Assembly: GCF_000184345.1 (NCBI RefSeq)
Contig: NC_017583.1
Span: 1 to 64,000 of the forward strand
Reading direction: 5' to 3'
Length of the DNA: 64,000 bases
Source of the DNA: Spirochaeta thermophila DSM 6578
Lineage (GTDB): Bacteria; Spirochaetota; Spirochaetia; Winmispirales; Winmispiraceae
In this document: positions 26,955 through 35,560 of the stretch, piece after piece
Layout of the letters: each line of letters begins with the position of its first letter
How positions within the stretch are numbered: the stretch's first letter is position 1
The notes under the pieces: model-generated
Told to the model about the DNA's origin: nothing
The model's input: the letters and a program-made list of their open reading frames with translations, nothing else
Database searches by the model: none
Program-made: the position numbers and the translations under genes

Positions 26955-27553
26955 GACGAGAAGAAGATGCTCGCGATGAGCCCGGTTCCCACGGGAAGGA
27001 GTATGTTGTCGAGATCGTCCACCGGGACGAGTTCCAGGAGCGTGGCGCTCAGCGCGATGGCCGCTGCTTCCCCGGGATGGCGGGTGAGGGGAAAGGCTGC
27101 CGCATACACGGCGAGGAAGCACGCGAAGGCTCCGGTTATGGTCTTGCCGCCGGTGCCGGGGATCCTGGGACCTCCGAGGCTCCGTCCCATGAGGCTTGCG
27201 AATCCGTCACCGAAGGCCAGGGCATAGATGGCGATGGTAGCCGCTGGTGCAGGATAGAGGAGGAGGGCCAGCATGGCGCCGAGTCCGAGGGTCACCGGAC
27301 CAAGGACGAAGCGGTCCCTGTCCCTCTCCCGCGAGGCCCACTCGGTGATGAGGGAGATGAGACCTACTCTCCTTCCGGAGATGCGGAGGGCCTCCGCAAG
27401 GGTGTAGACCGTCACCCCGAGGGCCAGGAGGATGATGGTAGGAAGGGCACCGAGGATGTTCGCCACTCCGGGAGAGAGGGCGATGGACATGTGAAGGGAC
27501 TTCCTCAATACTTCCTGTTGTACCGGCCGATCGAGTACGTACTGGTTGATCAT
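26951..27553 (-). CDS. Dolichol kinase / CTP-dependent lipid kinase-like membrane protein
   Basis: The 200-residue product is an integral membrane protein with about five segments. Motifs match the SEC59/DGK1-type lipid kinase and phosphatidate cytidylyltransferase-like superfamily: an N-terminal QEVLRKSLHMSIAL (R-K-x-x-H), a central FGDGFASLMGRSLG, and GTGGKTITGAFACF. Such enzymes use CTP to phosphorylate dolichol, phytol or diacylglycerol; substrate here is unknown. GAGGAGAG lies just before ATG 27553. The 163 bases upstream hold a T8 run but no gene. Confidence 0.7.
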   Translation of the reverse strand: MINQYVLDRPVQQEVLRKSLHMSIALSPGVANILGALPTIILLALGVTVYTLAEALRISGRRVGLISLITEWASRERDRDRFVLGPVTLGLGAMLALLLYPAPAATIAIYALAFGDGFASLMGRSLGGPRIPGTGGKTITGAFACFLAVYAAAFPLTRHPGEAAAIALSATLLELVPVDDLDNILLPVGTGLIASIFFSS

Positions 27554-27716
27554 CTTCTCTCCTCGGGGAAGAATCTGCAATAATCGTGCCATGGAAGGGA
27601 GAGAGGCTGGAGATGTTATCTTTTTTTTAAACAAGTAATTGTCGGGTCGTTGCGCAGAGGGATGGATCGGAGGGGCCCTTGTGTATCTTTTTGTATACGG
27701 AGGGCTTCAAAAAATA

Positions 27717-28817
27717 CTACACGCCGTCGCCGAAACAGGTGCCCACCGCACGGGCCGTGTCGATGAGGGGATGGTCGGGGGGGACGGTCTTCAGTTTTTC
27801 CGCCACCTCTCCGAGCGGGATGGCGACCACCTCTCCGTCCCGCAGGGCCACCATCTTCCCGTAGTCGCCTCGATAGAGGAGTTCCGCGGCCGCGGTCCCG
27901 AACCTGGTGGCGAGAAGCCGATCGTAGGGTGAAGGCGTCCCTCCGCGCTGGAGATAGCCGAGCACGGTGACGCGGGTCTCCATACCGGTGGCTTCCTGGA
28001 TGAGGTGGGCCACCTCGTAGCCCTTGGTGGGGAAGCGGTTCTTCTTGCGCCTCTTTTTCCTCTCTTCTTTTGACATGAGCGACTCTTCGCGCGAGAGGGC
28101 CCCTTCCGCGACCACGACGATGGAGAATTCCTTTCCTCGTTGCTGTCGGGTCTGGAGGTGGTGGACGATGTGAGCCAGGTCGTAGGGGATCTCGGGGATG
28201 AGGATGATATCCCCGCCCCCTGCGATCCCTGCATAGAGGGCGAGCCATCCTGCCTTGTGGCCCATGACTTCGATCACCATGACCCGATTGTGCGCGTGGG
28301 CCGTGGAGTGAAGGCGATCGATGGCCTCGGTGGCGATGTCGACGGCACTGTGGAAGCCGAAGGTGACGTCGGTGCCCCAGATGTCGTTGTCGATGGTCTT
28401 GGGAAGTCCGATGACGTTGAGACCCGCCTGTTGGAGGAGGTGGGCGGTCTTGTGCGTGCCGTTGCCTCCCAGGACCACCAGACAGTCGAGGTGGAGTTTG
28501 TGGTAGTTCTCGATGATGGCTTCCACTTTCCGGCTCCCCGCTTCGGAATCCTTCTCTCCAGGATCGGGTTTGAAGGGTTTCTCCCGGGAAGTCCCGAGGA
28601 TGGTCCCGCCCCTCGTGAGGATGCCGTCGAAGTCCCGAGGATGAAGGAGCCGTGCGTCCCCCTCTATGAGTCCGCGGTATCCGTGGGAGATGCCGATGAT
28701 GCTCATGCCGTACCGCCAGTAGGCTGCCTTGGTGACGCCTCGAATGGCGGCGTTGAGTCCGGGGCAGTCGCCCCCACTCGTGAGGATCCCGAAGGTGCGG
28801 GTCGCGGGACGTTTCAT
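27717..28817 (-). CDS. pfkA: 6-phosphofructokinase family protein
   Basis: This glycolytic enzyme phosphorylates fructose 6-phosphate. The 366-residue product has TSGGDCPGLNAAIRG at the N-terminus, and LPKTIDND and the sugar-phosphate residues MGHKAGW in the middle. The nucleotide/PPi selector loop reads GGNGT: Gly sits where ATP enzymes have Gly104 (E. coli numbering) but Asn replaces Asp103, and PKTIDND has Lys at position 124, which is typical of PPi-dependent or group III enzymes. Phosphoryl donor cannot be fixed from sequence alone. GGGAGG precedes ATG 28817. It overlaps the upstream HD-GYP gene by 4 bases. Confidence 0.9.
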   Translation of the reverse strand: MKRPATRTFGILTSGGDCPGLNAAIRGVTKAAYWRYGMSIIGISHGYRGLIEGDARLLHPRDFDGILTRGGTILGTSREKPFKPDPGEKDSEAGSRKVEAIIENYHKLHLDCLVVLGGNGTHKTAHLLQQAGLNVIGLPKTIDNDIWGTDVTFGFHSAVDIATEAIDRLHSTAHAHNRVMVIEVMGHKAGWLALYAGIAGGGDIILIPEIPYDLAHIVHHLQTRQQRGKEFSIVVVAEGALSREESLMSKEERKKRRKKNRFPTKGYEVAHLIQEATGMETRVTVLGYLQRGGTPSPYDRLLATRFGTAAAELLYRGDYGKMVALRDGEVVAIPLGEVAEKLKTVPPDHPLIDTARAVGTCFGDGV

Positions 28818-30037
28818 GAGGCCTCCCTCACGGGGTCGGGGTAACGCTTCCTGATCTGTTGGATGTTGGGATGGATGGAGAGGAAGGTCTCCACGAGCGA
28901 GGGGTCGAAGGCTGTGCCCGCGAGACGTTGGATTTCTTCGAGGGCCTTCTCCTCTTCCCAGGCCTCCTTGTAGCAGCGCCGGCAGGTGAGGGCGTCGTAG
29001 GTGTCGGCGATGGCCACGATCCTCCCGAGGAGGGGGATCTCCTCTCCCGCGAGTGCCCGCCGGGTCTCGAGTCTGAGTTCTCCGGTGGCGGGGTCGAGGA
29101 CCCCTGGATACCCGGTCCCGTCCCAGCGCTCATGGTGCGTGAGCGCGATCTCGAAAGCAGCCTGGTCGAACTCCGAGGCTCGATCGATGAAGAGTTCTCC
29201 ACCTCTCCACGTGTGTGTCTCCATCACGCTCCGTTCCTCGGATGTGAGGGGACCGGGTTTCTTGAGGATGCTGTCGGGTACCGCTACCTTGCCTGCATCG
29301 TGGAGCATGGCGCTCATCCTCAGAATGTCACGGGTGTGGATCACTTCCTGGAGGGGGAAGGAGTGAGAGATGGCCCACGCTTCGTAGAGTTCGACGGCAT
29401 AGGCGGCCACGCGGTTGACGTGGGCACCCGTCTCGTGCGGATCCCTCATCTGGGCCATGCGGATCATCCTGAGGATGATCTGTCGCATCATGCGGGCCTG
29501 CTGGAGTGAGTAAGAGGCGGCGAGACAGAGCTCTGAGACCGCCTCGAGATCCACCCGGGTGAAGGTTCGGATCCTGCCCGCGGTGTCCTTGGCGTTGATG
29601 AGCTGGAGGACGCCCAGGAGGTCACGTTGCGGGGTGAGGAGGGGGATGGTGAGCGTGGAGACGGTTCTGTAGCCGGCCACCTTGTCCATGGTGGCTTCGA
29701 ACCGGTAGGGGGCCTCGGGAGAGAGCTGGTAGACGTCCTCTATGATGAGGGGTTCCCGGGTGAGCGCCACGTATCCTGCGATGCTCTTCGCACTGATGGG
29801 GAGGGCGAATATCTCGTAGATGAGCTTGCGGCCGGGAGGGAGGTTCTTTTCCAGGGTTTCGTTCTGGGAGTAGGCGATCTTCAGGGCGTTTCCTTCTCTC
29901 AGATAGATGGACCCGGCGTCGGCGCCGGTGATGGTCCGGGCGTGCCGCAGTATGGTCTCGAGGAGCATGTCGAGATCCTTGAGATGAAGGAGGGAGAGCC
30001 CTCTCTCCTCGGTGGAGGGCTGCGGCTCGGGGTTCAT
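28814..30037 (-). CDS. GAF-HD-GYP cyclic di-GMP phosphodiesterase-like protein
   Basis: The 407-residue product has a GAF domain (about 15-180) followed by an HD-GYP domain (about 200-390). Metal-binding residues are present: MLHDAGK (HD pair), HTWRGGE and HHERWDGTGYP, the last with the GYP signature. HD-GYP proteins hydrolyse cyclic di-GMP, opposing GGDEF enzymes such as the one at 16435. No membrane segment. GGAGGGAGG lies before ATG 30037. It is cotranscribed with pfkA (ATGA overlap), an unusual pairing of signalling with glycolysis. Confidence 0.88.
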   Translation of the reverse strand: MNPEPQPSTEERGLSLLHLKDLDMLLETILRHARTITGADAGSIYLREGNALKIAYSQNETLEKNLPPGRKLIYEIFALPISAKSIAGYVALTREPLIIEDVYQLSPEAPYRFEATMDKVAGYRTVSTLTIPLLTPQRDLLGVLQLINAKDTAGRIRTFTRVDLEAVSELCLAASYSLQQARMMRQIILRMIRMAQMRDPHETGAHVNRVAAYAVELYEAWAISHSFPLQEVIHTRDILRMSAMLHDAGKVAVPDSILKKPGPLTSEERSVMETHTWRGGELFIDRASEFDQAAFEIALTHHERWDGTGYPGVLDPATGELRLETRRALAGEEIPLLGRIVAIADTYDALTCRRCYKEAWEEEKALEEIQRLAGTAFDPSLVETFLSIHPNIQQIRKRYPDPVREAS

Positions 30038-30054
30038 GATTCCTCCCTCCTTCG

Positions 30055-30084
30055 ATTATGAGTCGGAAGGGATGCCTTGCTCAA
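30055..30084 (-). promoter_or_regulatory. Promoter of the HD-GYP / pfkA operon
   Basis: On the - strand the -35 is TTGAGC (30079-30084) and the -10 CATAAT (30055-30060), 18-base spacing. It lies in the 43-base gap after the GltS-type gene and overlaps its stop codon. The leader would be about 10 bases and contains the Shine-Dalgarno. Confidence 0.6.
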
Positions 30085-31457
30085 GGGGTGCGACGGGTGC
30101 GGGCTGCGTTCCGGAAGGTGAAGGCGAGGAGTCCTGCGAAATAGAGGACGAGTATGGCCATGGTGATCCAGTAGAGCGAGGGGGTCCCCGTGAGGTAGCC
30201 GTAGACCGGAAGGTTGAGGACGAGGAGGAGGGGGAGGCCCATGACGAGGCCCACGCCGCTTCCGAAGACGAGGTTCTCGGCGGCGTGGGAGGAGAAGAGG
30301 GGATCCACTTCCCGGATGAGGGCGAGGCCGGTCGAGATGGTGCCGGTGATGTTGCCGTAGACCGCGGTGGCGTTCTCCTTCCAGTGGTGGTGGTAGATGC
30401 GTCGTCCCACAAACAGGCTGAAGAGCACGGTGGCGAGTCCTCCTGTGGTGGTGATGAGGAGGATGGGGAGGAGGTTGGCGGTGAAGACGTCGAGGGAGAT
30501 GGCGACGATGGAGGCGGTGATCATGTAGTCGAAGGCCCCTGCGGAGATGCGGGAGAGGAGATAGGTGTTGGGGTAGGTGCGATGCATGAGGCCCTTCCGT
30601 TTGAAGAGGTTGAAGAGGAGGCGGAGTCCTATGGCGTAGAGGGAACCGACGATGAAGTGGAAGCCCCAGAGGAGCTGGGAGAAGGTCTGCCCGAAGGTTC
30701 CTGTGCCTTCGAGCAGGAGTTCGACGCCCTTGAGGGTAAGGTAGGTGGCGAGATAGACGAAGCCGATGAGGGCGCCCTGTATGCTGAGGCGGTCGATGGA
30801 TTCGGTGAGGGGGATGTCGCCCGGTGCGTCGTATTCGACCACCTCGCCCGGAAGGTGGGGGCTTTCCTCGTCGTCGGGTGCGGCCTTGCGGGCTTTCTTT
30901 CCGAAGAGGATGTTGAGGACCACGATCCCGCCGAGACAGGCCCAGAGGAAACCGATGGTGGCGACGGAGAGGCCGATGTTCCCGCCGTGCGGGAAGCCAA
31001 GGGCTTCCCAGCGGGAGCCTATGGAGTAGGCCTGGCCGGGACCTTGTCCGAATCCCAGGGGGAGGAGGAGGCCGAACGCGGGAAAGAGGTGGGGGATGAA
31101 GGGAAGGAGGAGGAGGGTGAGGCCCAGGCCGATGATGCCCTGGAGGAGGTAGCCGGAGACGATGAAGGCGCCGGTGCGTACGATGGTGGGCATGTCACGC
31201 TGTGTGCGTTCCTTGAGGGCGAGGGCGATGAATCCGATGGCCATGAGGTGGTAGACGTAGGTCCCGAGGCGTGCCTCCGGGATCTCGATGAGAGCGAGGA
31301 GGTCCCTGCCCAGGAGGAGGCCGATGAAGCCGGCGATGAGGGCGTTGGGGAAGAGGAGCTTCCTCAGGAGGGGGACCTTTCGCTTGAGCAAGGTGGCGGT
31401 CAGGAGGAGGAGGGAGAGGACTGCGAAGTCCATGGGGAGGGTCCAATCCATGTTCAT
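30081..31457 (-). CDS. GltS-type (ESS family) sodium/glutamate symporter-like protein
   Basis: The 458-residue product is a polytopic membrane protein with about eleven segments in two inverted halves, fitting the ESS family (Na+:glutamate symporter GltS). The glycine-rich stretch PLGFGQGPGQAYSIG is typical of the first re-entrant hairpin. Substrate is inferred only. AAGGAG 7 bases before ATG 31457 sets the start. It overlaps the upstream acyltransferase gene by 4 bases and belongs to a flavodoxin-acyltransferase-symporter operon. Confidence 0.75.
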   Translation of the reverse strand: MNMDWTLPMDFAVLSLLLLTATLLKRKVPLLRKLLFPNALIAGFIGLLLGRDLLALIEIPEARLGTYVYHLMAIGFIALALKERTQRDMPTIVRTGAFIVSGYLLQGIIGLGLTLLLLPFIPHLFPAFGLLLPLGFGQGPGQAYSIGSRWEALGFPHGGNIGLSVATIGFLWACLGGIVVLNILFGKKARKAAPDDEESPHLPGEVVEYDAPGDIPLTESIDRLSIQGALIGFVYLATYLTLKGVELLLEGTGTFGQTFSQLLWGFHFIVGSLYAIGLRLLFNLFKRKGLMHRTYPNTYLLSRISAGAFDYMITASIVAISLDVFTANLLPILLITTTGGLATVLFSLFVGRRIYHHHWKENATAVYGNITGTISTGLALIREVDPLFSSHAAENLVFGSGVGLVMGLPLLLVLNLPVYGYLTGTPSLYWITMAILVLYFAGLLAFTFRNAARTRRTP

Positions 31458-32635
31458 GGGTGCTCCTTGAGAAGGTGTAGTGAGAAGTACCAAAGGTACG
31501 CCGAAGTGCGGGGGTCATGGAAGGCTATGCGGTGGAGGGTCGGGCCCAGGAGGAATTCGAGGCGTTCGTGCTTCTGGATGTTGAGCCCGCGTATGCGATC
31601 GAGGGGAAACGTATGGTTCCCCGAGGGGGTGGTGAGTCGAAGGTGTGTCCGGTGGAGGGAGAGGGTCCCGGAGGAGAGGAGGCGGGGGCGGGTGCGGAGA
31701 GGGCCGGTGAGAAGGGATGCGGGTGCGGAGAGGATGGGGGAGTGCTCCGGGAGGGACGAGAGAAGGGAGGGGTATGTCCCTCGCTGCCATGTGTTCCATT
31801 CCTTCATGGTGGTGAAGGGGATGGGGCCGTGGAGGAATCCGAAGGGATCGACCTGGATTGCGAGACCGCAGACGGTGCACGAGAGGGTGTGGAGCGAGGA
31901 GCGGAGGGTCCCGTGCGAAAGGCAGGAGGGGCAGAGGAAGAGGGTGCGCTCGAGGTACTCGGCCCGTGGACCCAAGAGGGGGAGGGGCTCCTGCTTCTGG
32001 GCCTCCCATTCGTCGTGGGCGAGGCGGGAGGCGAGGAGGTCCTCCACGGCAGGGGGAGAAAGGGTGGTGAGGTCGTCCGGGGAAAGGGGAGTGTGGAATT
32101 GCACGGAGACGGGTCCCCGGACGGCGCGTCGGCGCCACCTCCCCGCGGCGAGGAACGCACCTCGGATGGTGGCCGTGATCACGGGGACGCGGAGGGCCTG
32201 GACGAGGCGGGCGGTGCCGGGCGTGAGGGGGAGGGTCGTCCCGTCCCAGGTGGCGTGCCCCTCCGGGAAGAGGGAGATGATGCGACGGTCTCGTCGTGCC
32301 TGGAAGATGCCGCGCAGCGTTCCCGTGTCGGCTACCTGCTTGGTGATGGGGATGATGTCCATGAGGGCGAAGAGCATGTGGGAGAGTGGGGTGCGGATGA
32401 GGGAGTCGGAGGCCACGAAGCGGATGAGGGAGGGAGCGAAGAGGTTGACGAACACGGGGTCGAGATTGGAGGCATGGTTCGCGAGGATGAGGAACGGGGG
32501 ATCGAGTGCCGAGAGATTCTCGAGGCCCTCACCGGAGAGATGGAAGAACCATCCGATTCCTCGACCGAGGGTCTTGAGCACAGGGAATATGAGGCTTGCC
32601 CTGAGCGAAGAGGAGGTGAGACGGAGGCCTCTCAT
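31454..32635 (-). CDS. PlsC-family acyltransferase fused to a zinc-ribbon domain
   Basis: The 393-residue product begins with a lysophospholipid acyltransferase domain (about 25-215): catalytic NHASNLD (H-x4-D) near residue 53, FPEGHATWD near 123, and a third conserved Pro block near VPVITATI. Such enzymes acylate lysophosphatidate. The C-terminal 170 residues are unusual: two CxxC pairs (CPSC and CTVC, about 235-258) form a likely zinc ribbon, followed by a beta-rich tail. Start overlaps the flavodoxin stop (ATGA). Confidence 0.78.
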   Translation of the reverse strand: MRGLRLTSSSLRASLIFPVLKTLGRGIGWFFHLSGEGLENLSALDPPFLILANHASNLDPVFVNLFAPSLIRFVASDSLIRTPLSHMLFALMDIIPITKQVADTGTLRGIFQARRDRRIISLFPEGHATWDGTTLPLTPGTARLVQALRVPVITATIRGAFLAAGRWRRRAVRGPVSVQFHTPLSPDDLTTLSPPAVEDLLASRLAHDEWEAQKQEPLPLLGPRAEYLERTLFLCPSCLSHGTLRSSLHTLSCTVCGLAIQVDPFGFLHGPIPFTTMKEWNTWQRGTYPSLLSSLPEHSPILSAPASLLTGPLRTRPRLLSSGTLSLHRTHLRLTTPSGNHTFPLDRIRGLNIQKHERLEFLLGPTLHRIAFHDPRTSAYLWYFSLHLLKEHP

Positions 32636-33108
32636 CGGAAGGTCTCCGCCCAGGAGAGGATGGCCTGTTCCCGATCTTCCGACGGCATCTCCTCTCTGAA
32701 GCCGGCGATGCTCACCACCCGGTTCTCATGGTGCTCGAGGAGACGCACCCCTTCCTCAAGCGCCTTGCCGGGGTTCCCGGCGTACGAACAGAAGATGGCG
32801 CACCGCCTGTGGTGGATCGTACCGGAGGAGAGGAGACTCCTCATGGGGGAAGGGAGATGCCCGGCCCACACCGGGAATCCCAGTATCACCGTGTCGTAGA
32901 GGGAAGGATCCTTGCCGAGAGGGTTGAGTGGCGGTCGTCTCCTGAAGATGGACTGATACCCTCCGAGGAGGTAGAGCCTCCATCCCCGTGGGGGGAGTGG
33001 ATGCCGGAGCGAGATCCGCTCGATGTCGCATGAGAGATTGCTCCTGAGTATTTCCACGATCTCGTGTGTGGTTCCCGTGTGCGAATAGTAGACGATGAGA
33101 GTACTCAT
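32632..33108 (-). CDS. Flavodoxin-like protein
   Basis: The 158-residue product starts with the flavodoxin FMN-phosphate loop: LIVYYSHTGTTHEIVEIL (about 4-21). GFPVWAGHLPSPMRS near residue 77-91 matches the second FMN loop of the flavodoxin/NADPH-FMN reductase group. It is an electron carrier or quinone reductase-like protein; partner unknown. GTGAGGTC lies before ATG 33108. It is the first gene of a - strand operon and is divergent from the glycosyltransferase at 33182. Confidence 0.8.
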   Translation of the reverse strand: MSTLIVYYSHTGTTHEIVEILRSNLSCDIERISLRHPLPPRGWRLYLLGGYQSIFRRRPPLNPLGKDPSLYDTVILGFPVWAGHLPSPMRSLLSSGTIHHRRCAIFCSYAGNPGKALEEGVRLLEHHENRVVSIAGFREEMPSEDREQAILSWAETFR

Positions 33109-33181
33109 GACCTCACTTCATCAACGGGGTTTTTTCTAGTATAAAAAACTAAGATCGTTTTTTCCAGAAAAGGAGAGTCGC
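33109..33181. promoter_or_regulatory. Divergent promoter region between flavodoxin and glycosyltransferase genes
   Basis: The 73-base gap is AT-rich. On the + strand TATAAA (33142-33147) with a weak TTCATC 17 bases upstream could serve the glycosyltransferase, leaving a leader that includes AAAGGAGAG. On the - strand TATACT, with TGGAAA 17 bases upstream, could serve the flavodoxin. The two -10 boxes share bases, so the promoters would compete. Confidence 0.5.
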
Positions 33182-34576
33182 ATGGACTCGTTTCGGATAG
33201 GGTTCGTGAGCGGAAAACTGGGTGATGTAGATGGGGTATCCTTGGAGGTGGAAAAGTGGATCAATGTGCTCCAAGACATGGGACATGAGGTCGTGACGAT
33301 CGCGGGAAAGTATCGCGCCCCTCTCACGCTCATCCCCGAAGAACACCAGGTGGTGTTTCCCGAGATCAGGTTCGACTCTCCCTCTCAGCGGCACTACGAG
33401 CGTATCTTTTTCCCGTATCTCAACAAGGTGCCGGTATACCTGACCGAGGAGAAGCTCAAGGGTTACGTGGAGGAGTGCATCAGGGAGGGGCTCGAGGTGG
33501 GTGAACACCTCTTCGAGAAGGTGAAGGACTTCGATCTGGATGTGCTCATCGCTGAGAACACCAACGCCATGCCCATGACCCTCCTGGGAGGCGTGGCGGT
33601 CCACCATGTGGCCACCGAAAAGCGGGTGGCTACGATCTTCCACCATCACGACTTCTGGTGGGAGCGCAGCAGGTTCAGCAACAACCGGATAGAGACCTTT
33701 CTCAACAGGATCATGCCTCCTTCGGATATAGGGCTCGAGCACGTGGTGATTTCCTCCTATGCGGCCCACATCCTCACCTCCATCAAGAGGGTTTCCCCCC
33801 ATGTGGTACCCAACTGCGAGGACTTCGATCATCCGGTGGTCCTCGATGACTACAACAGTGATTTCAGACAGGAGCTGGGATTCTCCGAGCGGGATGTCCT
33901 CGTCGTACAGCCCACTCGCATCGTTCGCAGGAAGCGTATCGAGGATTCGATCCGTCTCATCGCGGCACTCCTCCGGGCCTATCCCGATCTGAGGGGGAGG
34001 GTGCACTACATCATCTCTCTGTATCAGGGGGATGAACCCGACGTGGATTACGTGGATCAGATAAAAGCCCTCGCCGAGAGGGAGGGGATCCCCCTCCATC
34101 TCATCGCGGAGAGGGTGAGTGCGGTGCGGGGGCGTGATGCGGAGGGGAGAAAGCTCTATACCAACCGGGACGTGCTGGTGAATGCCGACCTCGTCACCTA
34201 CCTTCCTCTCTGGGAAGGTTTCGGGAACGCGCTCCTCGAGGCTGTCGCGGCCCGGGTGCCGGTGGTCACCACCACCTATCTGGTCTACAAGACCGACATC
34301 AAGCTTCCGGGGATGCGCCTCATCGAGGTTCGTGATCGATATGATGAAGACGGGAGGCTCATCATTCCTGATCAGACATTGGAGGAGATCCACCACGTGC
34401 TCACGCATCCCGAGGAGAGGAAGGTTCGGGTGGAGGAGACATTCCAGGTGGCGCGGGCGGAATTCGGTCTCCACACCTTGAGGAAGCGCCTCGAAAGGGT
34501 CTTCGAGCTCTACGGTGATGAGATCCGGGCTTCCAGGAAGCGTCTGAGAAAGGCGAAGCGCCTCTACTCGGTGTGA
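33182..34576 (+). CDS. GT4-family glycosyltransferase
   Basis: The 464-residue product has the two-Rossmann GT-B layout. The N-terminal domain (about 1-210) includes GKLGDVDGVSLEVEKW and AENTNAMPMTL; the C-terminal domain (about 225-420) includes QPTRIVRRKRIEDSI and the donor-binding LPLWEGFGNALLEA with the E-x7-E pattern of GT4. No membrane segment. Sugar and acceptor unknown. AAAGGAGAG before ATG 33182 is a good ribosome-binding site. Its 3' end overlaps convergent lgt by 13 bases. Confidence 0.85.
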   Translation: MDSFRIGFVSGKLGDVDGVSLEVEKWINVLQDMGHEVVTIAGKYRAPLTLIPEEHQVVFPEIRFDSPSQRHYERIFFPYLNKVPVYLTEEKLKGYVEECIREGLEVGEHLFEKVKDFDLDVLIAENTNAMPMTLLGGVAVHHVATEKRVATIFHHHDFWWERSRFSNNRIETFLNRIMPPSDIGLEHVVISSYAAHILTSIKRVSPHVVPNCEDFDHPVVLDDYNSDFRQELGFSERDVLVVQPTRIVRRKRIEDSIRLIAALLRAYPDLRGRVHYIISLYQGDEPDVDYVDQIKALAEREGIPLHLIAERVSAVRGRDAEGRKLYTNRDVLVNADLVTYLPLWEGFGNALLEAVAARVPVVTTTYLVYKTDIKLPGMRLIEVRDRYDEDGRLIIPDQTLEEIHHVLTHPEERKVRVEETFQVARAEFGLHTLRKRLERVFELYGDEIRASRKRLRKAKRLYSV

Positions 34577-35538
34577 GACGCCGTTCCCTTCCGGCTTGTT
34601 CGACCCGTTATGCGTGGAAGGACGAGGAGGAGGATCACCCCTGCGAGGATCATGAAGAAGGAAAGGATCTGTCCGGTGGTGAAATTGAAAAGAGAGAGGA
34701 GAAGGTGTGGGTTCGCCTTGGAGGGCTCGAGCATGATGGGGAATCCTATCCCGGCATCCGGTTGTCTGAAGTACTCCAGCACGAACCGGAAGCCGCCGTA
34801 TCCTATGAGGTACCAGGCGAGCACGGCCCCCTTGAACGGACGCCGCGGACGCACGAGAAACCAGAGGAGCGCCCAGAGCACGATCCCTTCGAAGAGAGCC
34901 TCGTAGAGCTGGGAAGGATGGCGTGGGAGGTTCACGAGCACGTTGCTTGAAGGGAGGGGAAAGCCCGTCCTCTGGGCGAACTCCTGGACCCATGATTCCT
35001 TCGCCGGGAAGCGTTCTGCTTCGGGAAAGATCATGGCCCACGGGAGGGCGCTCACCCTGCCGTAGAGCTCACCGTTGATGAAGTTACCGAGCCTTCCGAA
35101 GGTGTAACCCAAGGGGATGGAGGCCGTGAGCATGTCCCCCCATTCGAGCACGTCTTTTTTGTGTCGTAGGCAATAGAGGAGCACTCCGAGTGTTCCCCCG
35201 ATGAGCCCGCCGTGGTAACTCATGCCTCTCAGACCCACGAAACGACCGTGTTCATCGAACGGCCAGAAGATGAGGAGGGGATTCCTCAGGTACGTGCCGC
35301 TGGGATCGTAGACCAGTGCGGCGAATATTCGGGCGCCGAGGAGGAGTCCCACGATTCCCCAGAAGAAGAAATTGAGAAGCTCGTCCGTGGTGACCGGTAG
35401 TCTGCGTTCTCGCACCTGGTAGGCCATGAGCACATAGGCCACGGCAAAGGCTACGAGGTACATGAGGCTGTACCATCTGAAAGGCAGACCGGGGATGATC
35501 TCGGGACTCAGCCAGGAGGGATAGAAGACGTAAGCCAT
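34564..35538 (-). CDS. lgt: Prolipoprotein diacylglyceryl transferase
   Basis: Lgt moves diacylglycerol from phosphatidylglycerol to the lipobox cysteine of prolipoproteins, the first step in lipoprotein maturation at the inner membrane. The 324-residue product has about seven membrane segments. Signature GRLGNFINGELYGR (about 165-178) and the catalytic region MSYHGGLIGG (about 121-130) are intact, and RHPSQLYEALFEG follows. AAAGGAG lies 5 bases before ATG 35538. It is the last gene of the - strand group that includes the MinD-like and DUF342 genes. Confidence 0.95.
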   Translation of the reverse strand: MAYVFYPSWLSPEIIPGLPFRWYSLMYLVAFAVAYVLMAYQVRERRLPVTTDELLNFFFWGIVGLLLGARIFAALVYDPSGTYLRNPLLIFWPFDEHGRFVGLRGMSYHGGLIGGTLGVLLYCLRHKKDVLEWGDMLTASIPLGYTFGRLGNFINGELYGRVSALPWAMIFPEAERFPAKESWVQEFAQRTGFPLPSSNVLVNLPRHPSQLYEALFEGIVLWALLWFLVRPRRPFKGAVLAWYLIGYGGFRFVLEYFRQPDAGIGFPIMLEPSKANPHLLLSLFNFTTGQILSFFMILAGVILLLVLPRITGRTSRKGTASHTE

Positions 35539-35560
35539 GGGATCTCCTTTCCTTCCTCGA

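Noticed and set aside
27600-27716. T8 run near 27621 as an intrinsic terminator for pfkA
   Set aside because: On the transcribed - strand the run reads as A, not U, and no GC-rich hairpin precedes a U tract. No intrinsic terminator could be supported anywhere in the window.
30012-32699. A very long open frame on the + strand opposite the gltS-type and acyltransferase genes
   Set aside because: It is low-complexity (Glu/Gly/Asp-rich), has no recognisable domain, and mirrors the codon bias of the real - strand genes. Similar long antisense frames lie opposite the DUF342 and HD genes. They are by-products of high GC at third codon positions.
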